Shown here in pieces: positions 27,649 to 36,649 of a stretch of 64,000 nucleotides of DNA. The stretch lies in assembly GCA_963712435.1 (NCBI GenBank), contig CAVQIB010000004.1, forward strand, positions 62,001 through 126,000. The letters are read 5' to 3'. Each line of letters opens with the position of its first letter. Position 1 is the first letter of the stretch. Both the position numbers and the translations under genes were made by a program. Under the pieces are notes generated by a model. The model did not search any database. It was not told where the DNA came from and saw only the letters and a program-made list of their open reading frames with translations. This DNA comes from Rhodoplanes sp963712435 (GTDB lineage Bacteria > Pseudomonadota > Alphaproteobacteria > Rhizobiales > Xanthobacteraceae).

Positions 27649-28656
27649 TCAGATCAGCTTCGCCATCGCAACCGCGGTGTCGGACATGCGGTTGGAGAAG
27701 CCCCACTCGTTGTCGTACCACGACATCACGCGCACCAGCGTGCCGTCCATGACCTTGGTCTGGTCGATGTGGAAGATCGACGAACGCGGGTCGTGGTTGA
27801 AGTCAATCGACACATTGGGCGCCTCGGTGTAGCCGAGAATGCCCTTGAGCTGCTGGTTCGCGGCGGCCTTGATCGCCTCGTTGATCTCTTCCTTCGTGGT
27901 CTTGCGCTTGGCCACGAATTTCAGGTCCACCACCGATACGTTCGGGGTCGGCACGCGGATCGCGACGCCGTCGAGCTTGCCTGCGAGCTCCGGCAGCACG
28001 AGTCCGACGGCCTTGGCCGCGCCAGTCGAGGTCGGGATCATCGACAGCGCCGCGGCGCGGGCGCGGTAGAGATCCTTGTGCATCGTGTCGAGCGTCGGCT
28101 GGTCGCCGGTATAGGCGTGGATCGTGGTCATGAAGCCCTTTTCGAGCCCGACCGCGTCATTCAGCACCTTCACGACGGGAGCAAGACAGTTGGTCGTGCA
28201 CGAGGCGTTGGAGACGACCTGATGGTCCTTGGTGAGCTTGTCGTGGTTGACGCCATAGACCACCGTCAGGTCGGCGCCGTCGGCAGGCGCGGAAACGAGG
28301 ACCCGCTTGGCGCCGGCCGCGATATGGGCCATGGCCTTGTCCTTGGCGGTGAACAGGCCGGTGCACTCGAACGCGATGTCGACGCCGAGGTCCTTCCACG
28401 GGAGCTGGGCGGGATCGCGGATCGCGGTCACCTTGATCGGCCCCGCCCCATAGTCGAAGGAGTCGCCGCTCACCTTGACCTCGAGCGGAAAGCGCCCATG
28501 CACCGAGTCGAAGCGCAGGAGGTGCGCATTGGTCTCGACCGGCCCGAGATCGTTGACGGCAACGACCTGGAGGTCCTTGCGCCCCGATTCCGCCAGCGCC
28601 CGCAGCACCAGGCGACCAATCCTCCCGAACCCATTGATTGCAACCCGAACAGCCAT
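27649..28656 (-). CDS. gap: Glyceraldehyde-3-phosphate dehydrogenase, type I
   Basis: 335 residues, intact. NAD-binding INGFGRIGRLVLRAL at the N-terminus, catalytic Cys in SNASCTTNCLAP near residue 150, the His in TTIHAYTGDQ, and SWYDNEWGFSNRM near the end. It lies between tkt and pgk on the same strand, the standard alphaproteobacterial order. Confidence 0.97.
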   Translation of the reverse strand: MAVRVAINGFGRIGRLVLRALAESGRKDLQVVAVNDLGPVETNAHLLRFDSVHGRFPLEVKVSGDSFDYGAGPIKVTAIRDPAQLPWKDLGVDIAFECTGLFTAKDKAMAHIAAGAKRVLVSAPADGADLTVVYGVNHDKLTKDHQVVSNASCTTNCLAPVVKVLNDAVGLEKGFMTTIHAYTGDQPTLDTMHKDLYRARAAALSMIPTSTGAAKAVGLVLPELAGKLDGVAIRVPTPNVSVVDLKFVAKRKTTKEEINEAIKAAANQQLKGILGYTEAPNVSIDFNHDPRSSIFHIDQTKVMDGTLVRVMSWYDNEWGFSNRMSDTAVAMAKLI

Positions 28657-28757
28657 GTTCTTCTCCTTGTGTGCGCCCGAATGGGAGCGATTTGTTAGTG
28701 TATTCAGTGCGAAACGCTATTCGTGTGACAGGGCCCGCGCCAAATCGGCCGATTCCT

Positions 28758-30756
28758 TCACCGTTGGTTGAGCCTTGTCAACGCGGCCTCCGCCACCTTC
28801 TCAGGCGTGATGCCGAAGTGCTTGGAGAGCTCCTGGTAAGGAGCGCTGATGCCGAACCCCCGCATGCCGACGAATGCGCCATCGGAGCCGATGATCGCGT
28901 CCCATCCTTGGCGGACAGCCGCCTCGACCGCAACCTTTATCGGAGCATCGCCAATAATCGCGTCACGCGTTTCCGCCGGCGCATCAAAAAGCAGTTCGAA
29001 GCACGGCACCGACACAACCCGCGCTAAAATGCCGCGGTCGGCGAGGAGGCGACGCGCCTCGACCGCGGTTCCGACTTCGGAGCCGCTGGCGAAGAGCGAT
29101 ACTTCCGCCGGCCCGCCTTCCGCCGGGAGCAGTTCGTAGGCGCCGGTCGCGCATCGGTTATCCGCATCGAAGGTCTTGCGCAGTTGCGGCACGCTCTGGC
29201 GCGTCAGCGACAGGATGCTCGGCCGATTGGCGGATTGCAGCGCGAGCTCCCAGCACTCGATGGTCTCGACCGTGTCGCAGGGACGGAAGACCTGCAGGCC
29301 GGGTATGGCGCGCAACGCGGCCAGCTGTTCCACCGGATGATGGGTCGGGCCGTCTTCGCCGATCCCGATGGAGTCGTGCGTCATCACGTGAATGACGCGC
29401 AGATGCATCATGGAGGCGAGGCGCAGCGAGGGACGGCAATAATCGGAAAAGACGAGGAAGGTCCCGGAATAGGGGATGATGCCGCCATGCAGGACCATCC
29501 CGTTCATCGCCCCGGCCATGCGCGTGCTCGCGGATGCCGTAATGAATGTAGCGGCCGCCCGGGAACGCCGCCGTGAGCACGGGCATCCCTTTGACCTTGG
29601 TGTTGTTCGAGCCGGTCAGATCCGCCGATCCGCCGACCAGTTCGGGAAAGGTCGAAACCAGCGTTTCGAGGGCGAGGCCGGAGGCGGCGCGCGTCGCGAT
29701 GTTTTTCGGCTCGGCGGCGAGCCTCTCCTTCACCTTGTGGACGGCAGCCTGCAAACGCTCGCGCGGCACCTCGCCGCGAATGCGGCGCTCGAACTCCGCG
29801 CGCTTGTCCGCCGGCATCGCCGCGTAGCGCCGCTCCCACGCCTCGCGGGCCGGTTCGGACCGCTGCCCCGCCGCGCGCCACGCCTGCAGGACATCCTCGG
29901 GTATTTCGTAGGGCGGGTAAGGCCAGTTCAGGTCGACGCGCGTGCCGGCCACCTCCTCGGCGCCGAGCGGGGCGCCGTGCGAGCCCTCGGTGCCCGCTTT
30001 GGTCGGCGCGCCGAAAGCGATGATCGTGCGGCAGGCGATGAGGCTCGGCAGATCGCTCGCGCGCGCGGCGGCGAGCGCTGAGGCGACCACGGCCGGATCA
30101 TGGCCGTCGATCCGCGTCGCGGCCCATCCGGCGGCCTTGAACCGTTGCACCTGGTCGACCGAGTCGGACAGGAGCAGCGGGCCATCGATGGAGACGCGGT
30201 TCTCGTCATACAGAACGATGAGCTTGTTCAGCCGCAAATGCCCGGCAAGCGAGATCGCCTCGTGGCTGATCCCTTCCATCAGGTCGCCGTCGGAGGCGAG
30301 GACATAGGTGCGATGGTCGACGATCTCGGGCCCGAATTCGGCCGCGAGGTGCCGCTCCGCGATCGCCATGCCGACGCCGTTGGCCAAGCCCTGCCCGAGC
30401 GGGCCGGTGGTCGTCTCGACGCCCGGCGTCAAACCGACCTCCGGATGGCCGGGGGTGAGCGATCCGAGCTGGCGGAACCGCTTGATCTGATCAATCGTCA
30501 CGCCCGCATAGCCGGTCAGGTAGAGCAGCGCATAGAGCAGCATCGAGCCGTGACCGGCCGAGAGCACGAAACGGTCGCGGTCGAGCCAGGTCGGGTCGGA
30601 GGCGTCGAATTTCAATGCACGCGTGAACAGGACGGTCGCGAAATCCGCCGCGCCGAGCGGCAATCCCGGATGGCCCGACTGCGCCTGCTCGATGGCGTCC
30701 ATGGCGAGCGCGCGGATCGCGTTCGCCATCCGGTCGTGTTGGGCGCGAGAAATCAT
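28758..30756 (-). CDS. tkt: Transketolase (one insertion)
   Basis: A TPP enzyme of the pentose phosphate and Calvin pathways. Motifs: GHPGLPLGAADFATVL, HGSMLLYALLYLTGY, GPLGQGLANGVGMAIAE, the TPP motif ASDGDLMEGISHEA with DENRVSIDG, HYGIREHAMAGAMNGM and THDSIGIGEDGPTHHPVEQL. An extra G at 29520 (plus strand), between the Ala and Met codons of REHAMAGAM, splits the gene; corrected length 665 residues. First gene of the tkt-gap-pgk run; its promoter must be in the gap before 31106. Confidence 0.95.
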
Positions 30757-31105
30757 TGATTGATCGGCCTTCCTTGTCTTCGACCGGGAGCAGGCCTCGG
30801 CCGCGAATGCGCCGGGAGATTAGGGCCAAGGTCGGCGACCGCCGGCCGGCTGTCAGGGCGCCGGCTGCCGGGGAGCCTCGGATGAGAAGTCGCGGACTGA
30901 TTAGGCATGTGGCGGCCCGGTGTCAACGCGGCTTAGTTCTGAGTGGCCGCAAAGCGCGACCCCGGCAAGCCTGACGGAGGGGGATGGTCCGGATTGTTGG
31001 CGGATCGATTGACGGGCCACGAAAACCACGTAAGCTTAACGATCCATTTATCTGCCGATAAACGATTTTGGGGCAGGGCTTCGAGGCTGGCCTTGAGGGG
31101 TGGCG
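30757..31105. other. Intergenic gap of about 350 bases between divergent tkt and DUF4164 genes
   Basis: It must hold two divergent promoters. I see no gene, repeat or RNA. A GAGGGG at 31095-31100 is the likely ribosome-binding site of the downstream gene. Confidence 0.5.
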
Positions 31106-31384
31106 ATGACGGAAATCAGCGCCGTGGAAGCGGCGACGACGCGGCTTGAACGGGCCCTGAAGGGGCTGGAAGAAGCCGTCGAGTGTCGCCTCGAGCGGGA
31201 CCAGGGACGCGGCGATCTCAGCGACCAGGTGCACAGCCTTGGGATCGATCGGTCGCGGCTCGCGAGCGAGCTCGACCAGTCGGTCGCGCGCGCGCGCCGG
31301 CTCGAACAGGCCAACCGGGCGGTCGCAGAGCGGCTCGACACGGCGATGGACGCAATTCGCGCTGTGATTGCCGGCAAACGTTGA
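31106..31384 (+). CDS. DUF4164 family coiled-coil protein
   Basis: A 92-residue protein, almost all helical with heptad character (VEAATTRLERALKGLEEAVE, then SELDQSVARARRLEQANRAV). This small family lies directly before zapA in Rhizobiales genomes, as here (29-base gap), so a cell-division link is inferred. Start ATG 31106 rather than GTG 31100, because GAGGGG would overlap the latter. Confidence 0.8.
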   Translation: MTEISAVEAATTRLERALKGLEEAVECRLERDQGRGDLSDQVHSLGIDRSRLASELDQSVARARRLEQANRAVAERLDTAMDAIRAVIAGKR

Positions 31385-31413
31385 TCGGAACGGGCGATGG
31401 GTGCCGAACGGCC

Positions 31414-31800
31414 ATGCCTCATGTAAGCGTCACGATCAATGGCCGCCAATACCGAATGGCCTGCGACGACGGCCAGGAACATCATCTTGCGCGCCTTGCG
31501 CACGAGCTCGACCAGCGCATCGCGCGGCTGCGGACAAGTTTCGGCGAGATCGGCGACATGCGCCTGACGGTCATGGCGGCGCTGCTGATCTCCGACGAGC
31601 TCGCCGAAACCTCGCAACGCATGCGCCGCTTCGAGGAAGAGCTCGCCGAACTGCAGCAGTCGCGGGCGGCTGCCGGGGAGCACGCCCAGAAGACGAACTC
31701 CGCGATCATCGCCGCCCTCAACGCCGCGGCCGAGCGGATCGAGCGCGTGACCACGGCGCTGAATGCGGGAGGCGAGGGGCACGACGTGCCGGCGGGATGA
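31414..31800 (+). CDS. zapA: Cell division protein ZapA
   Basis: ZapA binds FtsZ and bundles its filaments at mid-cell. 128 residues. The N-terminal globular domain has VSVTINGRQYRMACDDGQE and LAHELDQRIARLR, with MRLTVMAALLISDEL; a coiled-coil tail follows. It precedes a 6S RNA and the 5-FTHF cyclo-ligase, the classical arrangement. Confidence 0.92.
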   Translation: MPHVSVTINGRQYRMACDDGQEHHLARLAHELDQRIARLRTSFGEIGDMRLTVMAALLISDELAETSQRMRRFEEELAELQQSRAAAGEHAQKTNSAIIAALNAAAERIERVTTALNAGGEGHDVPAG

Positions 31801-31892
31801 CGCGGCTTGCGCCGGCTCGCCGGCCGAAACGGCGACGGCGATCGCCTCACCCTTAAGTGTGGCGGGCGAAGCTTGGACGCATTACATTGAGT

Positions 31893-32056
31893 TGCGGGGC
31901 TGCGGAGCGCGTTTGGGGTCAGTATCCCCGGGGCCTTATCGATCCTTAAGGGAGCTGTCCCTGACCGAGCCCGTGGGCTCGGACATATGGCGCCCACCTA
32001 CTTTGGTAGGGGACCCGGGATCGATACCCCGACGGCTCTCGCGGCTCCGCACTTTT
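31893..32056 (+). ncRNA. ssrS: 6S RNA (SsrS)-like
   Basis: The gap between zapA and the 5-FTHF cyclo-ligase is the usual site of 6S RNA, a decoy for sigma70 RNA polymerase. A closing stem TGCGGAGC (31901-31908) pairs with GCTCCGCA (32044-32051); an inner stem TATCGATCC (31937-31945) pairs with GGATCGATA (32018-32026); GAGCCC/GGGCTC forms an apical stem. This is a long double-stranded rod broken by open regions, as in 6S RNA. Ends are approximate. Confidence 0.75.
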
Positions 32057-32076
32057 CAAACGGTCATTTCCCGCCA

Positions 32077-32664
32077 ATGGCGCACTCCGCCTCTCTGGAC
32101 GACCAAAAGGATGGGCTGCGCCGCGCCGCGCTGGCCCGGCGCGACGCGCTGCCGGCGCAGGAGCGCCGCGCCGCGGCGGCGGCCATCGCCGCGCGCCCGC
32201 TGCCCGTCGGGGCGGGACCGGGCCTGGTCGTCTCCGGCTATCTGCCGATCCGAAGCGAATGCGATCCGCAGCCGCTGATGCGCCGCCTCGTCGAGGCCGG
32301 AGCGCAATTGGCGCTGCCATGCGTGGCTGGTCGCGGCCAGCCGCTCGTCATGCGCGCATGGCGTTTCGGCGATCCGCTCGTTGCATGCCGATGGGGCTTG
32401 TGCGAGCCGCCCGCCGACGCGCCCGAGCTGCACCCCGACATTCTGCTGGTGCCGCTCGCCGCTTTCGATCGCGCCGGCCATCGCATCGGCTACGGGGCCG
32501 GATATTACGACATGACCATCACGCGATTGCGCGGTCTCAAACCGATCACCGCCATCGGGATCGCCTTTGCCATGCAGGAAGTCCCGAGCGTGCCGGCGAG
32601 CGAGCGGGACGCGCGGCTCGATCTCGTGGTAACGGAAAGCGAAGCGATCGATCTCCGATCCTGA
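32077..32664 (+). CDS. ygfA: 5-formyltetrahydrofolate cyclo-ligase
   Basis: It converts 5-formyl-THF to 5,10-methenyl-THF with ATP. 195 residues. LRRAALARRDALP at the N-terminus, SGYLPIRSECDPQPLM, PDILLVPLAAFDRAGHRIGYG and the signature GYGAGYYDMT near the C-terminal third. Located just after the 6S RNA, as in many proteobacteria. Confidence 0.93.
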   Translation: MAHSASLDDQKDGLRRAALARRDALPAQERRAAAAAIAARPLPVGAGPGLVVSGYLPIRSECDPQPLMRRLVEAGAQLALPCVAGRGQPLVMRAWRFGDPLVACRWGLCEPPADAPELHPDILLVPLAAFDRAGHRIGYGAGYYDMTITRLRGLKPITAIGIAFAMQEVPSVPASERDARLDLVVTESEAIDLRS

Positions 32665-32744
32665 CAGCCAAGCCGCCGCCTGCATGCAAACAATCGAAAA
32701 TCGAAATCAGACACGTCCGTAACCGCGGAAAACGAGAAGACGAG

Positions 32745-33566
32745 ATGCGCATTCTCTTCATCGGCGACATTGTGGGGCGAAGCGGCCGGGCGATCGTCGT
32801 GGAGCGGCTGCCCGGGCTCATCAAGGACTGGAAGCTCGATTTCGTCGCCATCAACGGGGAGAACGCGGCGGGCGGTTTCGGCATCACCGAGGCGATCTGC
32901 AGCGACCTGGTCGGCGCCGGCGGCGACGCCATCACGCTTGGCAATCACGCCTGGGACCAGCGCGACGCCCTCGTCTTCATCGACCGCGCGCCACGGCTCG
33001 TCCGGCCGCTCAACTATCCGCGCGGCACGCCGGGCCGCGGGGCGGCCCTTCTCGAGGCCAAGAACGGTGCCCGCGTTCTCGTTATCAATGTCCTCGGGCG
33101 CATCTTCATGGACCCGCTCGACGATCCGTTCGCCGCGGTCGAGACCGAACTCGCCGCCTGTGCGCTCGCGAGCGGCGCCGACGCGATCATCATCGATATG
33201 CATTGCGAGGCGACGAGCGAGAAGCAGGCGATGGCGCACTTCCTCGACGGCAAGACGAGCCTCGTGGTCGGCACCCATACGCATGTTCCGACGGCGGACC
33301 ACCAGATCCTTCCGAACGGCACCGCCTACATCACCGATGTCGGGATGACCGGCGATTACGATTCGGTCATCGGCATGGTCAAGGACGAGCCGGTCAACCG
33401 CTTCCTGCGCCGCATCCCGGGCGCCCGGCTGGAGCCGGCGAACGGTCCGGCGACGCTGTGCGGTTTCGCGGTGGAGACGGATGACCGCACCGGGCTTGCA
33501 ACCCGGGTCGGCGCGGTGCGTCTCGGCGGGAGCCTGGAGCCGTGCCAGCCTGCGTTCTGGGCGTGA
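32745..33566 (+). CDS. TIGR00282 family metallophosphoesterase (YmdB-like)
   Basis: A 273-residue phosphodiesterase. Metal ligands appear as RILFIGDIVGRSGR, INGENAAGGFG, LGNHAWDQ, DMHCEATSEKQAM and GTHTHVPTAD. YmdB of Bacillus hydrolyses cyclic AMP and is linked to biofilm; the alphaproteobacterial role is not known. Start 32745 has GAGAAGACGAG upstream. Between ygfA and yebC, same strand. Confidence 0.92.
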   Translation: MRILFIGDIVGRSGRAIVVERLPGLIKDWKLDFVAINGENAAGGFGITEAICSDLVGAGGDAITLGNHAWDQRDALVFIDRAPRLVRPLNYPRGTPGRGAALLEAKNGARVLVINVLGRIFMDPLDDPFAAVETELAACALASGADAIIIDMHCEATSEKQAMAHFLDGKTSLVVGTHTHVPTADHQILPNGTAYITDVGMTGDYDSVIGMVKDEPVNRFLRRIPGARLEPANGPATLCGFAVETDDRTGLATRVGAVRLGGSLEPCQPAFWA

Positions 33567-33682
33567 GCGCGGCCGCGCGCTGGATTTCGCCGGCCCGCTT
33601 TTCTATACATATGCATCACGAGATCGCACCAACGCGGCGAGCGCCGGGATTCCGGCGGACCGCGCCGTTTCAGGACCGCGCC

Positions 33683-34429
33683 ATGGCCGGACATTCGCAA
33701 TTCAAGAACATCATGCACCGCAAGGGGCGGCAGGACGCGATGCGTTCCAAGCTGTTCGGCAAGCTCGCCCGCGAGGTCACGGTGGCGGCGAAGCTCGGCT
33801 CGCCCGACCCGGGAATGAATCCGCGGCTGCGCGCGGCGATCATCGCGGCGCGCGCGGAAAACATGCCGAAGGACAATATCGAACGCGCGATCAAGAAGGC
33901 GCTGGGCGGCGACGCGGAGTCGTATGACGAGATCCGCTACGAGGGCTACGGGCCGGGCGGCGTCGCCGTCATCGTCGAGGCTCTGACCGACAACCGCAAC
34001 CGCACCGCCTCGGACGTGCGCTCCTATTTCACCAAGAGCGGCGGCAATCTCGCGGAGACGGGCGCCGTCTCCTTCATGTTCGACCGCGTCGGCCTGATCG
34101 AATTTGCGGCCCCGGTCGCGTCGGCCGACGCCATGCTCGACGCCGCGATCGAGGCGGGCGCCGAGGACGTCGTCTCGACCGAGGCCGGGCACGAAATCTA
34201 CGCCTCGCAGGACGCCTATCGCGAGGTGGCGAAGAGCCTCGAACAGAAATTCGGCGAGCCGCGCAGGGCGGCGGTGGTGTGGCGTCCGCAGAACACGGTG
34301 CCGGTCGGCGACGAAGAGGGCGAGCGGCTGCTCAAGCTGATCGAGACGCTCAACGACCACGACGACGTGCAGCACGTCTACGCCAATTTCGAGGTCTCCG
34401 ACGCGCTGATCGCGAAGCTGGGGGGGTGA
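33683..34429 (+). CDS. yebC: YebC/PmpR family protein
   Basis: A 248-residue protein, full length and intact. GHSQFKNIMHRKGRQDAMRS at the start, NPRLRAAIIAARAENMPKDN, YEGYGPGGVAVIVEALTDNRNRT, SYFTKSGGNLAETGAVSFMF. Family members act as DNA-binding regulators or, as more recently shown, in translation of difficult sequences. Three-gene run with ygfA and the phosphoesterase. Confidence 0.95.
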   Translation: MAGHSQFKNIMHRKGRQDAMRSKLFGKLAREVTVAAKLGSPDPGMNPRLRAAIIAARAENMPKDNIERAIKKALGGDAESYDEIRYEGYGPGGVAVIVEALTDNRNRTASDVRSYFTKSGGNLAETGAVSFMFDRVGLIEFAAPVASADAMLDAAIEAGAEDVVSTEAGHEIYASQDAYREVAKSLEQKFGEPRRAAVVWRPQNTVPVGDEEGERLLKLIETLNDHDDVQHVYANFEVSDALIAKLGG

Positions 34430-34477
34430 AAAGGCCTTGCTTTATCAGCCAACCATCCACGTGCTATCAATTTTTCC

Positions 34478-34678
34478 ATGACTAAGCTTGAAGACATCGA
34501 AAAAGCCGTAGCGCGGCTCGCGGCCGATGATCTGGAGAAATTCCGCGCCTGGTTCGAAGCGTTCGATGGCGCGCGGTTCGACGAAACGATCGAACGTGAC
34601 GCCCAAAGCGGCAAGCTCGATCCATTCGCCGATCAAGCACTCGCCGATTTCCGCAAAGGCCGCGCCAGCAAGCTATGA
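34478..34678 (+). CDS. Putative type II antitoxin
   Basis: A 66-residue acidic helical protein (KLEDIEKAVARLAADDLEKFRAWFEAFDG, ending GKLDPFADQALADFRKGRA). This pattern is typical of the small antitoxin partner of RelE/ParE-like toxins. Its stop overlaps the toxin ATG by 4 bases, the standard toxin-antitoxin arrangement with the antitoxin first. Confidence 0.82.
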   Translation: MTKLEDIEKAVARLAADDLEKFRAWFEAFDGARFDETIERDAQSGKLDPFADQALADFRKGRASKL

Positions 34679-34935
34679 GGGATTTCGCGAGCCCCGCTTT
34701 CTGGGACGCGTATCGCAAGCTGCCAGACCAAACACGCGAACTCGCAGACAAGAACTTCGTCCTGCTGAAACAAGATCCGCAGCATCCTTCGCTGCGCCTG
34801 AAAAAGGTCGGCCGCCTCTGGTCCGTTCGGGTCGGGATTCGACACCGTGCGCTCGCCGTTGAAGCAGATGACGGCCTGCTTTGGTTCTGGATTGGCTCCC
34901 ATTCGGACTACGATGCGCTTATTAGAGCGGGTTGA
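34675..34935 (+). CDS. Putative RelE/ParE-superfamily toxin
   Basis: An 86-residue basic protein. FASPAFWDAYRKLPDQTRELADKNF and PSLRLKKVGRLWSVRVGIRHRALAV fit the RelE/HigB-like fold; the C-terminus has the expected WFWIGSHSDYD. It would cleave mRNA at the ribosome unless bound by the upstream antitoxin. Its stop codon (34933-34935) lies inside the left end of repeat copy C. Confidence 0.85.
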   Translation: MRDFASPAFWDAYRKLPDQTRELADKNFVLLKQDPQHPSLRLKKVGRLWSVRVGIRHRALAVEADDGLLWFWIGSHSDYDALIRAG

Positions 34936-35057
34936 ATTGACCTGGAATCGACCGATCTCCTACCGTCGTCGCCCGCGCAAGCGGGCGATCCAGTAAACAC
35001 GATGCTTTTCGGTGATTGCTGGATGCCCCGCCTGCGCCGGGCATGACCACTGAGGGC
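34924..35057. repeat. Dispersed hairpin repeat, copy C
   Basis: It begins with AGAGCGGGTTGAATTGACC, then GGAATCGACCGATCTCC, the hairpin CGCCCGCGCAAGCGGGCG, GATCCAGTAAACAC, the mirrored GCTGGATGCCCCGCC, and CATGACCACTGAGGG. The right terminal block (GGATGATCC...CACGCTC) is missing. It provides the toxin gene's stop codon. Confidence 0.85.
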
Positions 35058-35125
35058 AGGCCGATGGTACTGGGTGTGGAGAGAGCGAAACAGCTGAACC
35101 TCGACCACCTGGAGGATGCTGCGCC

Positions 35126-35911
35126 TCACCGTCCCTCGAAATTCGGCTTGCGCTTTTCCTTGAAGGCGGAGAGGCCCTCGACATAGTCGCGGCTGTCATA
35201 GACGACGCGGCGCAGGCCCTGGATGCGCTCGAAGCCGAGCGGGTCGATCGGATGCGCGCCCTCGAGAATGCGCAGCTGCTCCTTCATGACCGACACCGCG
35301 AGCGGCGCGTTCTCGGCGATGTCGCGGGCGATTCCGTAGGTGAAGGATTCGAGTTCCTCGAACGGCACGATATGGTTGACCATGCCGAGATCGAAGGCGC
35401 GCGCGGCGGCGACCGGCTTGGCGGTGAACGCCATCTCGCGCACCGCCCGCGCCGGCGCCGCGTTGAGGAAGGTCAGCATGCCGGAAATGTTGTAGGGCAC
35501 GGAAAGCTTCGCCGGCGTGATCGCGAAGGTGGCGTTCGGCGCGATGACGATGATGTCGCAGGCGAGCACGACTTCGCATGCCCCGCCCCATACGCCGCCT
35601 TCGATCATGGCGAGGACCGGGGCGGGAAACGCCTCGATCGCCCGCACGAGATGGCGCACGGGATCGTCCCAGCCGAGCGGGTCGCGATGCGTCACCGGCA
35701 GTTCCATGATATTGTAGCCCGCCGACCAGACCCGCACGCCCGGCTCGGCCCGGATCACCACCGCACGCAGCTTCTCCGCGCGGAAGGCGTCGAGCGCCGC
35801 GATGATCTCGTTGATCAGCTCGCTCGACAGCGTGTTTCGCTTGTCGGCATGGTCGAGCATGATCGTGCCGATCCAGCCCTCATGCGTCACTTTGGTCAGG
35901 GGCATCGGCAT
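35126..35911 (-). CDS. Methylmalonyl-CoA decarboxylase-like enoyl-CoA hydratase family protein
   Basis: A 261-residue crotonase-fold protein. The oxyanion loops are VWSAGYNIMELP (first) and MIEGGVWGGACEVVLACDIIVIA (second). The second, with ATFAITPAKLSVPYN, resembles ScpB/YgfG methylmalonyl-CoA decarboxylase more than hydratases. It would produce propionyl-CoA from methylmalonyl-CoA. General enoyl-CoA hydratase is the fallback. No metabolic neighbours support the choice. Confidence 0.75.
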   Translation of the reverse strand: MPMPLTKVTHEGWIGTIMLDHADKRNTLSSELINEIIAALDAFRAEKLRAVVIRAEPGVRVWSAGYNIMELPVTHRDPLGWDDPVRHLVRAIEAFPAPVLAMIEGGVWGGACEVVLACDIIVIAPNATFAITPAKLSVPYNISGMLTFLNAAPARAVREMAFTAKPVAAARAFDLGMVNHIVPFEELESFTYGIARDIAENAPLAVSVMKEQLRILEGAHPIDPLGFERIQGLRRVVYDSRDYVEGLSAFKEKRKPNFEGR

Positions 35912-36031
35912 GTCCTTTCGATGTCGCTTGCAGGCCTGCGCGAGCGGGGCGGGCCTGCATAAGCCGCTTCGCCGTCGGCGCGCAATCGGATTCGCCGAGC
36001 GTTTGCCGCTCAGTGTGAGTGATTCCGCTCG

Positions 36032-36541
36032 TCACTGCGCAAGCGTGAGCTTGCTCCCAGCCGTCAGGTCTTTTCCGCCTTCGGCCAGTTCCGCGAGCTT
36101 CTGTTGTTCGGCTTGGGTGAGCGGCGGAGCGGCCGTCGCGGGAACGAGGTTGCGCCGACGGCGCACGGCGATCAGCACGCCCAGGACGCCGACGAGGAGG
36201 ATGATCGCCGGCGTGACCCAGAGGCCGACCGTTTGCCAGGAGAAGCGCGGCTTGAGCAGGACGAACTCGCCGTAGCGGGCGACCATGTAATCGATGATCT
36301 GCGGGTCGCTGTCGCCCGCCTTCACGCGTTCGCGCACGAGCAGGCGCAGGTCCTTGGCGAGCGGGGCGTCCGAATCGTCGATCGACTGGTTCTGACAGAC
36401 CATGCAGCGCAGGTGCTGCGAGATTCCGCGCGCGCGCTGCTCGAGCTGCGGGTCGGGCAACATCTCGCTCGGCTGGACCGCGAGCGCGACAGGACTCAGG
36501 CCGAGCAGAAGTACGAAGACCGTCACGCGCGACCACATCAT
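36032..36541 (-). CDS. ccmH: Cytochrome c maturation protein CcmH (CycL)
   Basis: A 169-residue periplasmic, membrane-anchored thiol protein that helps reduce apocytochrome c for haem ligation. Signal peptide at residues 1-21, the redox motif LRCMVCQNQSIDDSDA, LVRERVKAGDSDPQIIDYMVARYGEFVLLKP, then a C-terminal membrane helix. Last of ccmI-ccmE-ccmF-ccmH on this strand. Confidence 0.95.
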   Translation of the reverse strand: MMWSRVTVFVLLLGLSPVALAVQPSEMLPDPQLEQRARGISQHLRCMVCQNQSIDDSDAPLAKDLRLLVRERVKAGDSDPQIIDYMVARYGEFVLLKPRFSWQTVGLWVTPAIILLVGVLGVLIAVRRRRNLVPATAAPPLTQAEQQKLAELAEGGKDLTAGSKLTLAQ

Positions 36542-36649
36542 GTTTCTGACCCCGATCCCACCCTGAAGAGACGCGCGCCAGTCGTCGCGAAGGGGCTTGA
36601 TCGTCCTCGAGATGGAGCTTCGCGCCCTCCTCAGGACGAGGTGGTTGAA

